DNA from: JAAYYM01 sp964483155
Lineage (GTDB): Bacteria; Bacillota; Clostridia; Lachnospirales; Lachnospiraceae
Direction of reading: 5' to 3'
Length of the DNA stretch: 34,203 nucleotides
Assembly (NCBI GenBank): GCA_964483155.1
Contig: CAZAAC010000028.1
Span: 1-34,203 of the forward strand
The notes below the pieces were generated by a model, which had not been told where the DNA came from, ran no database searches, and worked only from the letters and a program-made list of their open reading frames with translations. The translations under genes and the position numbers were made by a program. Of the stretch, positions 25,669 through 34,203 are shown in pieces (the first letter of the stretch is position 1; every line of letters begins with the position of its first letter).

Positions 25669-26406
25669 TTACTTTTTACAATACACTTTGATGGCTTTGC
25701 TCATTAGTACTGTTGTCCCGACACAGAACTTATCCATGTTTTTTGTGAACCTTTCATCGGCAACATACATTTCGCCTAGTCCTGCAAGAATTTCCACTGT
25801 ACAATCATAATAAGATTCTGTTATAAAATTTCTCCATTCTTCTACTAATGCTTGTACTATTTGAGATTCTGGGGCTGCATCGATTTGATCAGCAAACTTT
25901 TTCAAAATTGTATCCATTTTGCTCATTACTTTTTCCCAATCCTCATTAGAATACTGTTCTGTTTTTGCCTTACTTTTTGCATAAGCATCTGTATCTCCCC
26001 ATTTTTCTTCTACTTCTTTGGCATACTTTCTCTTTGCCTCTTCAATCGTACTCCTGTCAAACTCTTTAAAATTCATAGTGTTGTCTCCTTTCAAATTCGC
26101 ATCTAAAAGGTCAATCAGATTATCTAAACGCTGTCGTTTTAATTTCAATAATTCACGTTGCCTTTTTAATGCATCTTCTTTCTTGTAATTTGAGGCGTTC
26201 ATAATCTTAACAATATCTTTCAGGGGAAAGTCAAGTTCTCTATAAAATAAGATTTGTTGCAATTTCTCGAGTGCCCACTCATCATAATATCTATAACCGG
26301 TTTCAGATACCATGCTTGGCAATAACAAACCAATCTCATCATAATAGTGAAGTGTCCTGACACTCACACCTGTCAATTTTGCTGTCTTACTAACTGAAAA
26401 ACGCAT
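25669..26406 (-). CDS. MerR-family regulator, TipA-like
   Basis: A 245-residue activator. The N-terminal winged helix has SVSKTAKLTGVSVRTLHYYD (4-23) and TGYRYYDE, followed by a dimerisation coiled coil (about 75-105) and a C-terminal TipAS-type all-alpha domain (about 115-245) that in TipAL binds thiopeptide antibiotics and peptides. The ligand here is unknown. The ATG at 26406 is chosen from GGAGGTG; a TTG at 26421 is in frame but less likely. Its own promoter has the 19-bp spacer and dyad typical of MerR targets, so autoregulation is likely. No efflux gene is adjacent. Confidence 0.92.
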   Translation of the reverse strand: MRFSVSKTAKLTGVSVRTLHYYDEIGLLLPSMVSETGYRYYDEWALEKLQQILFYRELDFPLKDIVKIMNASNYKKEDALKRQRELLKLKRQRLDNLIDLLDANLKGDNTMNFKEFDRSTIEEAKRKYAKEVEEKWGDTDAYAKSKAKTEQYSNEDWEKVMSKMDTILKKFADQIDAAPESQIVQALVEEWRNFITESYYDCTVEILAGLGEMYVADERFTKNMDKFCVGTTVLMSKAIKVYCKK

Positions 26407-26426
26407 TATTTCCACCTCCAACTAGA

Positions 26427-26457
26427 AGTCTACACTATTACGTAACGTACGAGTCAA
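26427..26457 (-). promoter_or_regulatory. MerR-type autoregulated promoter with 19-bp spacer and dyad operator
   Basis: TTGACT (26452-26457) and TAGACT (26427-26432) are separated by 19 bp, the long spacing MerR proteins correct by twisting DNA. Inside is a dyad ACT-N2-TACGT-N-ACGTA-N2-AGT (26434-26454), symmetric at all named positions. It reads toward the MerR gene. Confidence 0.8.
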
Positions 26458-26494
26458 TACCTATTTTCAAAATTAATTTATTATTTTATGTCTT

Positions 26495-27337
26495 TTATTT
26501 TTGAGAGAATACTTTCATTGCCCTCATTACATCTTCTTCCATTGCTTCTCTTGCTGCAACTGCTATATCATGAAAAAAAGTAACCTCTTTTGTTTTCAAT
26601 AATTTTTCTGTAGCAGTTACGCCCTCTCTTGCCATATAAGAATAGTAATTTATTTTTCGAACCCCTTTGCTGATTGCTGTTGTATAATCCTCTGGACTAA
26701 CGCCAGAACCGCCATGCATAACAAGTGGAATATTAACAAGTGCTTTTATTTCTTCAATTCTTTCAACATCCAATTTTGGTTTCACCTTATAAATTCCATG
26801 TGCAGTACCAAATGAAGCTGCCAATGCATCAATTTTTGTTTCTTCCACAAATGCTTTTGCGATAGCAGGGTCTGTATATAAATCCTCCATCTTTACATCT
26901 GTCTCTGTTCCTGCCTCATGACCTCCTAATACACCGATTTCAGCTTCTACAGAAGCACCTGTTTTCTTTGCCATTTCTACTGCCTTTTTTGTATTTGCTG
27001 CATTCTCATCATAGGATAATCTTGATCCATCATACATAATTGAGGTAAAGCCTAATTCTAATGCTCTTTGTAAATAATCCAATGTCTCGCCATGATCTAA
27101 ATGCACACAGACTGGCACTTTTGCTTCTTTTGCTTTTAGCACCATGACAGAACCAATCTCTGATAATGGAGATATTTGTTCATGCAATTCTGCATGGCTA
27201 ATAATAACGGGAACATTTAATTTTTCTGCAGCATGTAGTACTGCCATTAAACATTCAAAATTGGGTGTATTAAATGCACCCACTGCATAATTATCTTTTT
27301 CTGCGATTTCCAATACTTCATTTAATGTTACTAACAT
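26495..27337 (-). CDS. Class II (zinc) ketose-phosphate aldolase, FbaA/GatY/KbaY family
   Basis: Cleaves a ketose phosphate to DHAP and an aldehyde. It is 280 residues, GatY/KbaY-like in length. Catalytic and zinc residues are in HLDHGE (D81, H82), GTAHG (H180) and HGGSG (H208), with E134 in AEIG. The phosphate/substrate loop after the last beta strand reads KINYYSYM instead of the usual N-x-x-T-[DE], so substrate choice may differ from fructose- or tagatose-bisphosphate. It overlaps the DUF4432 gene by 7 nt with GGAGG inside that gene, so they are translationally coupled. Last gene of the sugar locus. Confidence 0.92.
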   Translation of the reverse strand: MLVTLNEVLEIAEKDNYAVGAFNTPNFECLMAVLHAAEKLNVPVIISHAELHEQISPLSEIGSVMVLKAKEAKVPVCVHLDHGETLDYLQRALELGFTSIMYDGSRLSYDENAANTKKAVEMAKKTGASVEAEIGVLGGHEAGTETDVKMEDLYTDPAIAKAFVEETKIDALAASFGTAHGIYKVKPKLDVERIEEIKALVNIPLVMHGGSGVSPEDYTTAISKGVRKINYYSYMAREGVTATEKLLKTKEVTFFHDIAVAAREAMEEDVMRAMKVFSQK

Positions 27338-28362
27338 CTTATAACCTCCCTGTCTATTTTATTATTTTCAATTACTTGTTCGTACTCCTCTTCACTCTCT
27401 AGCATCTCTATTTTCACTTGATAGGTAATGCTTTCTTCTGGCTGTATAAACTTTAATGTTCCTTCCTCTCGCATCTTATCTCTTCCATCCGGATGGCAAT
27501 TTCCGGGTTCTAAGCCTAAAACATAATCATGTACACCCATCATTTTCCATTCCGTGAAGTAATCTAATGTTGCTGTATCAAAAGTAATCAGAAGTCCTTT
27601 TTGAATATCTGGATTGAAAATTGCTGCTTTTCCCTCTTTTTCAAATTGATGATAATAGCATTGTTCTTCAAAATGAACCGTCGGCTCTATCATCTGATCC
27701 CAAGTATCCATATCCTTTGCCGCATGTTCATTTCTGGCGATAACATGTTTCGATGAAATATGCAGTTTGGCGCGTTCGGATAAAAGAGGATATCCGATAT
27801 TCATATGGTACAGAATCATAAGTGGAGAAGCTATATCTCCGTGATTCATAATTTTGTCTTTTATTATAATACAATTTTTTATTTTTGAACACATTATGAC
27901 ACGATTCAGTTCCAGCTTTCTGCAAAAGATACCTGCATCCTTTACGCTGGCATGCACACGAATGCTTTCTTCGTCCATTTCCCAGTATATATGCTCAGCC
28001 GGTATATTATTATAGTTCCCATGGAGTGGTAATGCTTCTCCATCATCTATGCAAGGCGACCCTACTGCTGTTAATCCACAGGTTGTTAAAAATCCTGCTG
28101 TAAATGATTTTAAAAATCCTATTCCAGTGGCATCATAATATGCAGGTGCCACATATCCATTAGGTGAAAAATAGCTGAAGTTATCTCCCTTAAAGCTAAG
28201 TCTAGAGATGTCAGCGCCCCTGTCAGCAGATACCGTAAATTCTATTCCCTTTCCATTCTTGACTTGAAATAATCGCATGCCATCGCCTTTCCCTCCAAGC
28301 AATCTATGCTCCTCTACACCAAAAAGCTGTGATTCATGTCCTACATACTTTAATTTTTCCAT
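27331..28362 (-). CDS. DUF4432 aldose 1-epimerase-like protein
   Basis: A 343-residue GalM-superfamily protein, probably interconverting alpha and beta anomers of the sugar handled by this locus. Motifs are ADRGADISRL (46-55), GFLTTCGL (90-97), PLHG (H114), YHMNIGYP (H186) and GLEPGN (E285), fitting the His/Glu pairing of mutarotases. GAAGGAGC precedes the ATG. It is between kinase and aldolase genes on a single strand, which supports a role in the same pathway. The sugar is unknown. Confidence 0.85.
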   Translation of the reverse strand: MEKLKYVGHESQLFGVEEHRLLGGKGDGMRLFQVKNGKGIEFTVSADRGADISRLSFKGDNFSYFSPNGYVAPAYYDATGIGFLKSFTAGFLTTCGLTAVGSPCIDDGEALPLHGNYNNIPAEHIYWEMDEESIRVHASVKDAGIFCRKLELNRVIMCSKIKNCIIIKDKIMNHGDIASPLMILYHMNIGYPLLSERAKLHISSKHVIARNEHAAKDMDTWDQMIEPTVHFEEQCYYHQFEKEGKAAIFNPDIQKGLLITFDTATLDYFTEWKMMGVHDYVLGLEPGNCHPDGRDKMREEGTLKFIQPEESITYQVKIEMLESEEEYEQVIENNKIDREVIRC

Positions 28363-28395
28363 TATTTATGCTCCTTCCCTCTCTGGTCATATTGT

Positions 28396-29883
28396 TTATA
28401 CCAGCTTTCTTACAGCTTTATATAATTTACGATATCTTTTATATTCTTTACTATATGCTTTATACATCTCTTTTCTGGGATAATAAGTCTCTTTCTCATT
28501 AATCATACGCTTTGCCGCATGTTCGAGATTGTCAAAAATACCTATTGCCAGACCTGCCATGATGGCACAGCCTGTTGCGCCTGCTTCTGATGAATCAAGT
28601 GATACAATGGGAATATTTAAGATATCTGCTTTCATTTGCATCCATACCCTTGACGCCGCACCACCGCCTGTCGCTCTCAGTGTCTTAATTTCAATGCCTG
28701 CTTTTTTAAGCAATTCTATATTTAACCTCATTTCATAGACAACACCTTCCATCATTGCTCGGTATAAATCTGATGCTGTATGGCTAACAGTCAGACCAAT
28801 GATTGCTCCCTTTGAGCCCGCATCCATATAGGGCGTTGCTGCTCCAGCAAAATGTGGCAATACTAATATTTTTGTCGGCTCATCAATCATGTTTTTTTCT
28901 AAAATTTCATACACAGAGGTTTTATTGTTCGCTGCTTCTACTTTTTCCAACTTAGCAAGATTGTCGATATACCACTGCACCAATGCTCCTCCTGTAAAAG
29001 AAAATGCATAGGTAACATATTTTCCCGGAAGCACATAGGGGACAATCGCATAATTGCCTGCCTGCATAGCTTCATTTTCTGGAATCCCATTAAAAACTGG
29101 TGTCACACATTCTACTGTCCCTGCTCCATCTACGGCACTATCACTTGAAAATACACCTGCTCCAATCGCTGCAGCCACCTGATCATGCCCTACTGGAACA
29201 ATTATTGTATTTTCTGTCAAACCAAGTTCCTTTGTAATATGTGCCTGTACAGTCCCTGCATTTGTGCCACTCATAACTGGTTTTGAAAAAAGATGATGAT
29301 CGATTCCTGCCGCATTTAATATCTCATCACTCCATTCAAGTGTTCGGATATCGAAGGCCATACTCCTGGTCGCAAGTGAGTAATCTATCACAGCATTCCC
29401 CGTTAGCATATACACCACAAAGTCTTCCATCATTAGAATGTGTTCTGCTTTGGCATAATCATCTGTTGCATTTTTTTTGATCCACATCATTTTAGGTAAT
29501 CCATACATGCTATGAGGATTTAAACCCGTTATGTATGATATTTTATCCTTTCCAAGCATATTTACGATCTGATTGCACTCTGCCACGCCTCTCGCATCAG
29601 TGTCCAGAATCGCCGGGCGAATTGGTTGATTGTTCCTATCAAGCATTACAAAAGTTTCCCCAAAGCTCGTTACGCCAATTGCCTGGATATCCGTGTAGTG
29701 TTCGGTTGCATCTTTTATTACATCCTGCACTGCACGCCAGATGTGTTCTGCATTTACTTCATGTACACTACTACCTCTCTCTGCTTTATAATTTCGATAG
29801 ACACGATAGTGATAGTTCCCCTCGTTGTCATAAATTGTGATTTTACATCCTGTCGTACCAATGTCCAGACCTGCAATTGACAT
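28396..29883 (-). CDS. FGGY-family carbohydrate kinase
   Basis: A 495-residue kinase of the xylulokinase/fuculokinase/rhamnulokinase family that transfers phosphate from ATP to a ketose. N-terminal phosphate loop GLDIGTTGCKITIYD (5-19), catalytic base D234 in GHDQVAAAIGAG, and C-terminal adenosine motif ATGGGAASRVWMQ. GGAGGGAA precedes the ATG. It lies between isomerase and mutarotase genes, so its substrate should be the ketose made by the isomerase. Whether it phosphorylates C1 or C5 is not readable from sequence; the neighbouring aldolase favours C1, as in fuculose and rhamnulose pathways. Confidence 0.93.
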   Translation of the reverse strand: MSIAGLDIGTTGCKITIYDNEGNYHYRVYRNYKAERGSSVHEVNAEHIWRAVQDVIKDATEHYTDIQAIGVTSFGETFVMLDRNNQPIRPAILDTDARGVAECNQIVNMLGKDKISYITGLNPHSMYGLPKMMWIKKNATDDYAKAEHILMMEDFVVYMLTGNAVIDYSLATRSMAFDIRTLEWSDEILNAAGIDHHLFSKPVMSGTNAGTVQAHITKELGLTENTIIVPVGHDQVAAAIGAGVFSSDSAVDGAGTVECVTPVFNGIPENEAMQAGNYAIVPYVLPGKYVTYAFSFTGGALVQWYIDNLAKLEKVEAANNKTSVYEILEKNMIDEPTKILVLPHFAGAATPYMDAGSKGAIIGLTVSHTASDLYRAMMEGVVYEMRLNIELLKKAGIEIKTLRATGGGAASRVWMQMKADILNIPIVSLDSSEAGATGCAIMAGLAIGIFDNLEHAAKRMINEKETYYPRKEMYKAYSKEYKRYRKLYKAVRKLV

Positions 29884-29906
29884 ACTATTTCCCTCCTGCT
29901 CCTTTT

Positions 29907-31307
29907 CTAATCAATATCTATTACATCATAATGAAGATAGGTAGAAAATGCTTCTGTTAAAATAGATTTCATATGGCCAACACTAATAGTCGTATGATGT
30001 TTAAAGCCATTTTTCGCTAGTAAAATTAATTTGTTTTGCAAATCTGCTATTTCTGCCACACCGGCACAACCAAAATATCCTTCCTCAATGACATCATTGG
30101 TCATTTCTCCTTCGCTTGCATAAATAGTCAATTTTCCATACTCTGTTTTACAGTTTGCAAAGGTCATTGGGAATGCTTTTATTCTTCCTTCATTACTCCC
30201 CCATCCACTTCCAGGATCTCCCTTTGCAAACATCTTATGCTCCGTTACAGTTCCTTTACCACTCATTAAGCTTTGCGCCGTAGAACCACAATGAAACAGA
30301 ATAACCTTGTTTTCATTGTCACCATAATTATTGTTCCAGTCAAGACAAGATGTCGGTTGCATGGATGCAAGATTCATCGCGCGCATGGTTATCGCAGAGC
30401 AAAGATCAATCTCACATGAAGCTACGATACCTCGATCATTTAATTCACTCAATAATACGCAGGGACAGATGCGAAGATAAGTCTCTATCTCATTCCAGCA
30501 TCGTAATGTAATCGCATCTAAACGATAATCATTTATATATTCATCAATAACAACAGAAACCTTTGCTAATGTATTCATATTTTCATCTGGCAAAAGAGAA
30601 AAATCTGAATAGTGCAGCAATGCTTCTTTCTTTGTGACAACTGCCACTTCCGTATCTTCTTTTGCTCTTACCTTCTCAAATAACTCTGACAAATCAAATG
30701 ATTCTACATTAATGCCATATTTCTGTAATGTTGTTTCATCAAAGCGAACTGTTTTAAATGCAGTTGTCCTGGCACCGATACAGCCTATATTAAAGTGTTT
30801 CATACCATTTACCACCCTACAGATGGCTGCAAAATCATTCAGATTTTCTTTGAATTTTTCAGATAAAGGATGTACTACATGCGGTTTTAAAACGGTAAAG
30901 GGTACTTCATACTGGTGGAATACGTCTGTCACTGAAAATTTACCACAAAAGGCATCTCTCCTGTATTTGAATCCCATCTTTCCGATTTCATCTGGATAAG
31001 CCTGCATTAGAATCGGAACATTGGCATGCTCCAGTGCTGTTATTGCACCATTTTCATCTGCAAAGATTGGCATACATAGAATCACCCCATCGAATTTCCC
31101 TTCCTGTTCTTTTAACCATTTTGCATAAGCGCGTCCCTCTTCTCTTGTTTCTACTGCGCCGTATCTGGTAGCATTCACATCCATAATCAAGTAATCATAT
31201 CCAGCATCTGTTACTGCCTTCACCATATCAGCTCTGGCATTTGATATTAATTCTGCTGGCATAAATCCTCTGTTTGTAAAATATAAGGCAAATGTTGTTT
31301 TTTGCAT
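29907..31307 (-). CDS. L-fucose/L-arabinose isomerase-fold protein
   Basis: A 466-residue aldose-ketose isomerase-like enzyme. Three candidate metal ligands are conserved in the FucI/AraA pattern: E299 (SCEID), D323 (CLDWNN) and H437/H438 (HHTTISVGH). Other hallmarks are FHCGSTAQ and an SNEGRIK stretch. It is shorter than FucI (about 590) and near AraA (about 500), so substrate cannot be assigned. The ATG at 31307 is chosen from GGAGG; a longer frame to 31355 lacks a ribosome site. It heads the isomerase-kinase-mutarotase-aldolase run, 129 bp after the regulator gene; no clear promoter was seen in that gap, as expected for an activator-dependent one. Confidence 0.87.
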   Translation of the reverse strand: MQKTTFALYFTNRGFMPAELISNARADMVKAVTDAGYDYLIMDVNATRYGAVETREEGRAYAKWLKEQEGKFDGVILCMPIFADENGAITALEHANVPILMQAYPDEIGKMGFKYRRDAFCGKFSVTDVFHQYEVPFTVLKPHVVHPLSEKFKENLNDFAAICRVVNGMKHFNIGCIGARTTAFKTVRFDETTLQKYGINVESFDLSELFEKVRAKEDTEVAVVTKKEALLHYSDFSLLPDENMNTLAKVSVVIDEYINDYRLDAITLRCWNEIETYLRICPCVLLSELNDRGIVASCEIDLCSAITMRAMNLASMQPTSCLDWNNNYGDNENKVILFHCGSTAQSLMSGKGTVTEHKMFAKGDPGSGWGSNEGRIKAFPMTFANCKTEYGKLTIYASEGEMTNDVIEEGYFGCAGVAEIADLQNKLILLAKNGFKHHTTISVGHMKSILTEAFSTYLHYDVIDID

Positions 31308-31436
31308 AAAAAAACCTCCTACTATCTTTATTTTTGTTTCTTCCATTGGAAACACTATAAAAATATTGTAAAAGGTTTTTTTATTATTGAATAGAATATA
31401 ACGTATGAAAAACTGTACAATCGTCCATTTTCAAAA

Positions 31437-32312
31437 TCAATTTTCACTTGCATCCTGTTGGTATTGCTTTCTGTATTTTTTTGTTGGTAATCCTACCTTC
31501 TTCTTAAATGTTCGACAAAAATAATTATAGTCAGCAAATCCAACTTTTTGAGAAATCCTTGTGATGGAATCATTTGAATCTTTTAAGTACTCTTTTGCCT
31601 GTTCGATTCTTTTTTGTTTTATATATTCTGCAATTCCCATCCCCAGATATTGATTTGATACTTCATATAATTTACTCCTGCTGATTTGAAATATATCACA
31701 TAAATTCTCTACAGAAATTGTCTCAGACATATGTGCTAGGATATACTCATTCAGTTTATGCATAAATTGCTGTTTTTCCATATGAAGCATATCTTTATGG
31801 AGAACATAGAACGTACATGCCTCCATGATTTTTGCAGCTGCCTTAATCTGCTCATGATTTTTATAGGTAATGGACATAATGACTGTATCGTCTAACTTTG
31901 TTTCTAATTGATAGGTCTGACAGTTTTCGTGAATGGAACAAAGTAGTACGGCAGAATCCTCTATGTCAGTTAATTGACCAAACATCGTATATCCTATGAT
32001 TACTCCGTTGTCTTTTAAAGGTGCTGTTGCTTCGATTAATCCTGCATGGCAGCGATATACCATTAATTCTCCGCTTTTTCTACAATGTGCAAATGATTTT
32101 TCATTACTCTCTCGGCAATATGAGCCTGTCTGCTTATTACTGTGCATGACCTCACAAAAAGAGCAATGGCTTTCTGGATATGCTAATATTTCTTGATAAT
32201 CCGCATCAAAAATCACGATTCTCATTCCTGTCAACGTATGAAAATCTTTTAACAGCTCTATTAATTTCTGCGTTTCCAGGCTAAGTTTCAACTTCTTTCT
32301 CACCCCTGTCAT
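31437..32312 (-). CDS. AraC-family regulator with N-terminal PocR sensory domain
   Basis: A 291-residue transcription regulator. The PocR ligand-binding domain spans about 12-165, with C50/C53 (CSFC), C66, C77 and C88 conserved-looking, and SGELMVYRCHAGLIE. The AraC double HTH spans about 185-288 (SVENLCDIFQISRSKLYEV and ITRISQKVGFADYNYFCRTF). PocR itself responds to propanediol in Salmonella, the end product of 6-deoxysugar breakdown. It probably activates the downstream sugar genes. The start ATG has only a weak ribosome site (TAGAATAGAG); a GTG at 32303 is possible. Confidence 0.88.
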   Translation of the reverse strand: MTGVRKKLKLSLETQKLIELLKDFHTLTGMRIVIFDADYQEILAYPESHCSFCEVMHSNKQTGSYCRESNEKSFAHCRKSGELMVYRCHAGLIEATAPLKDNGVIIGYTMFGQLTDIEDSAVLLCSIHENCQTYQLETKLDDTVIMSITYKNHEQIKAAAKIMEACTFYVLHKDMLHMEKQQFMHKLNEYILAHMSETISVENLCDIFQISRSKLYEVSNQYLGMGIAEYIKQKRIEQAKEYLKDSNDSITRISQKVGFADYNYFCRTFKKKVGLPTKKYRKQYQQDASEN

Positions 32313-32364
32313 ACTCTATTCTAATTATCATCATTTATTTTTAGCATCCTTCATTTCTGCAAAA

Positions 32365-34095
32365 CTATAATTCGAATTTATCAACCAGCTTTTTTAACAC
32401 ATTCATTTCTTCTTGCAGACGATTGCTGGCATTGGCACTAACAGATGCCGACATTACATTTGCATCAACAACATGTGCTATTTCTTCTACTCCTTCTGCA
32501 ATCTGACTTACAGCTTCACTCTGCATCTTAGAGTCCATTTCAATTTTATCCATAATCGTAGTTATTTCCTGTGCACCATCCACAACCTTTATTAACGCTT
32601 CAGCAGTATGGTCAGCCAGCGCAACGCCTTTATTCACAGCTTCCATTGCTTCGTGGATAAGGTCTGTGGTGATTCTCGCTGATTCAGAAGATTGCTGTGC
32701 CAGTATCCCAACTTCACTGGCAACCACTGCAAATCCTCGTCCTTGGTCCCCGGCCCTTGCGGCTTCAATAGAAGCATTTAATGCAAGTAGATTAGTTTTT
32801 TCGGCGATAGCAGCAATCGCATTTGCTATTTCTTCTATTTTCGATGATGAATCTTGAATATCCGCCATTGCACCTAATAGATTTTTCATTTCAATATTAC
32901 CATATTCAATTGATTTTGTAACGTCTTTGACTTTAAAATTTGCATGCATGGCGCCTTTTGCATTATCTTTTATCGAATGATCAATTTGTTCTATTGATGC
33001 AACAAGTTCTTCTATGATACTTGCCTGATTGCTTGCCCCATCTGATAATTTAGCGGAAAGACCTGCAACATTTTCAGAATCATCCAAAACCTTATCGGCG
33101 GATATATTAATCTGTTCTAATGTATTATATAATGAGTTTGTAATTTGCGTTAATGCTTGCTTCACTTTTGCAAATTCACCTTCGTAGTCGTTCACTACTT
33201 CAACCTTTATACAGCCATCAGCGATTCTATTCAGCACGCTTGCTATTTCATCAATATAAGAGCTGTAGCTATTCAGCTTCTTCAGCGTAATATCTATGCA
33301 CAATGCCAGCTTTCCAAACTCGTCCTTTGTTTTCATATCTTCGCTTATAACAACACTTAGATCTCCTTTTGAAACTCTTTCCATAACCTCATTTATTCCC
33401 TCAACTTCACCTATGATAGAACGAGACATAAGTTTTGAATATACATAACCACATATGATGCTGAGAATCATAATTCCTATCACCAAAATATAATATACCA
33501 TACTCTCCATTTCTGACTTCTGTTCTGTTTCGCTAGCCCATATACTTGCCAGCTCAACCACTTTGTCAATAAATGTTCTATGCTCTAAGTATGCTTCGCT
33601 CATTTCTTCATAGGCACTATTTATTTTTTCATTGTCATTTGCTTCAACAGCCGGCACCATTTTATTATAAAATATATTATAGAATCTTTCTGCTGCTTCA
33701 TAGGACTTTGTTAAAAATTCATTACTTATCTCATCACTGATTTTCCCATCTTCTTGACACTCCATCCAGAAGGTGTGTCTTTCATCATACATCCCTTTGA
33801 GCTCATTAATATATTCTAGTTTGGTTTTACGAGCATCTGTATTGTCTGCAAGCATATATTCGGTTCCTGTCAAATATGACTCGATTATATATTCTGGCGG
33901 AGGCAATATATCTGCTATCAAATCTTTACTGAGAATGATTTCATCATAGGTATTGCTACCTATTTTCAATTTTCCCAAGGCAAAAAAAGTAACAATTCCA
34001 ATTAGTACGATGAAAAGAAGTAATACCATAGCAAAGCTAGTCATCCTTTCTTTTATTTTTGTACCTTTCAGTTTCCAGATAATCTTCTCCATCAT
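32365..34095 (-). CDS. Methyl-accepting chemotaxis protein
   Basis: A 576-residue chemoreceptor. TM1 is about 19-41, a helical extracellular sensor of about 155 residues follows, TM2 is about 199-220, then HAMP (221-275) and a second HAMP-like segment (284-326), then the signalling hairpin. The tip has EKTNLLALNASIEAARAG and QGRGFAVVASEV; the usually conserved Arg after EV is Gly (G463). The sensor has the LPPPEYIIESYL stretch known from a subset of chemoreceptors. The AGGATGGG start region is adequate; M1 or M2 could be used. It directly precedes the PocR-AraC gene, so it may sense the same sugar. Confidence 0.93.
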   Translation of the reverse strand: MMEKIIWKLKGTKIKERMTSFAMVLLLFIVLIGIVTFFALGKLKIGSNTYDEIILSKDLIADILPPPEYIIESYLTGTEYMLADNTDARKTKLEYINELKGMYDERHTFWMECQEDGKISDEISNEFLTKSYEAAERFYNIFYNKMVPAVEANDNEKINSAYEEMSEAYLEHRTFIDKVVELASIWASETEQKSEMESMVYYILVIGIMILSIICGYVYSKLMSRSIIGEVEGINEVMERVSKGDLSVVISEDMKTKDEFGKLALCIDITLKKLNSYSSYIDEIASVLNRIADGCIKVEVVNDYEGEFAKVKQALTQITNSLYNTLEQINISADKVLDDSENVAGLSAKLSDGASNQASIIEELVASIEQIDHSIKDNAKGAMHANFKVKDVTKSIEYGNIEMKNLLGAMADIQDSSSKIEEIANAIAAIAEKTNLLALNASIEAARAGDQGRGFAVVASEVGILAQQSSESARITTDLIHEAMEAVNKGVALADHTAEALIKVVDGAQEITTIMDKIEMDSKMQSEAVSQIAEGVEEIAHVVDANVMSASVSANASNRLQEEMNVLKKLVDKFEL

Positions 34096-34178
34096 TTCTT
34101 TCCCATCCTCTCTGCTAACTGGTTATTCGTTGCATTTCTTGCTGTTTCATCTCATGTTCACTTAATTGTACGCAAAAA

Positions 34179-34201
34179 AGCGCTTATCTCTCGATAAGCG
34201 C
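34179..34201 (-). terminator. Intrinsic terminator of a gene beyond the right edge
   Basis: GCGCTTATC (34180-34188) pairs with GATAAGCGC (34193-34201) across a TCTC loop, followed on the minus strand by six T. It ends a leftward transcript from outside the window and insulates the chemoreceptor gene. Confidence 0.8.
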
Positions 34202-34203
34202 CT

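Noticed and set aside
31321..31375. A cre-like sequence before the isomerase gene
   Set aside because: At least two mismatches at conserved cre positions; too weak to claim CcpA control.

Overview
This is a chromosomal window from a low-GC Gram-positive anaerobe, most likely a Lachnospiraceae-type Clostridium. The evidence is AT-rich DNA with strong AGGAGG-type ribosome sites, pyruvate phosphate dikinase, a single-chain bacterial GlyRS, AsnA, a 1,400-residue 2-hydroxyacyl-CoA dehydratase activase, and desulfoferrodoxin chemistry. Nearly every gene is on the minus strand. The two plus-strand exceptions are the giant activase (19327-23550) and a 57-residue membrane protein (25397-25570). No tRNA, rRNA, CRISPR array, transposase or prophage gene was seen.

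Region 1 (1-19091) is mostly housekeeping. It holds alaS; a birA-asnA-MFS transporter run; ppdK, preceded by a 32-residue Cys-containing ORF and a promoter-to-terminator leader or ncRNA; a lipoprotein-glyS pair; a DUF4349 lipoprotein-era-recO run; an M16C metallopeptidase overlapping a patatin-like lipase; and a rhomboid-like membrane protein that appears to lack catalytic residues and carries a C-terminal zinc finger.

Region 2 (19092-26457) is accessory and redox/regulatory. It holds the orphan activase, an XRE regulator fused to a complete desulfoferrodoxin module, a membrane-anchored esterase, a small membrane protein, and a TipA-like MerR regulator with a 19-bp promoter spacer and a 21-bp dyad. 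Several intergenic dyads here look like operators.

Region 3 (26458-34203) is a carbohydrate-use locus transcribed leftward: a chemoreceptor, a PocR-AraC regulator, an L-fucose/L-arabinose-isomerase-fold enzyme, an FGGY kinase, a DUF4432 aldose-epimerase-like protein and a class II aldolase. It reads as aldose mutarotation, isomerisation to a ketose, phosphorylation and retro-aldol cleavage. The sugar cannot be named from sequence alone, and no transporter is present within the window.

The best candidate for something undescribed is the XRE-desulfoferrodoxin fusion (23558-24142). It keeps all five SOR iron ligands and all four desulforedoxin-type Cys but lacks the catalytic Glu-Lys pair, which suggests an iron-based redox sensor. 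The second is the leader RNA plus Cys microprotein upstream of ppdK.
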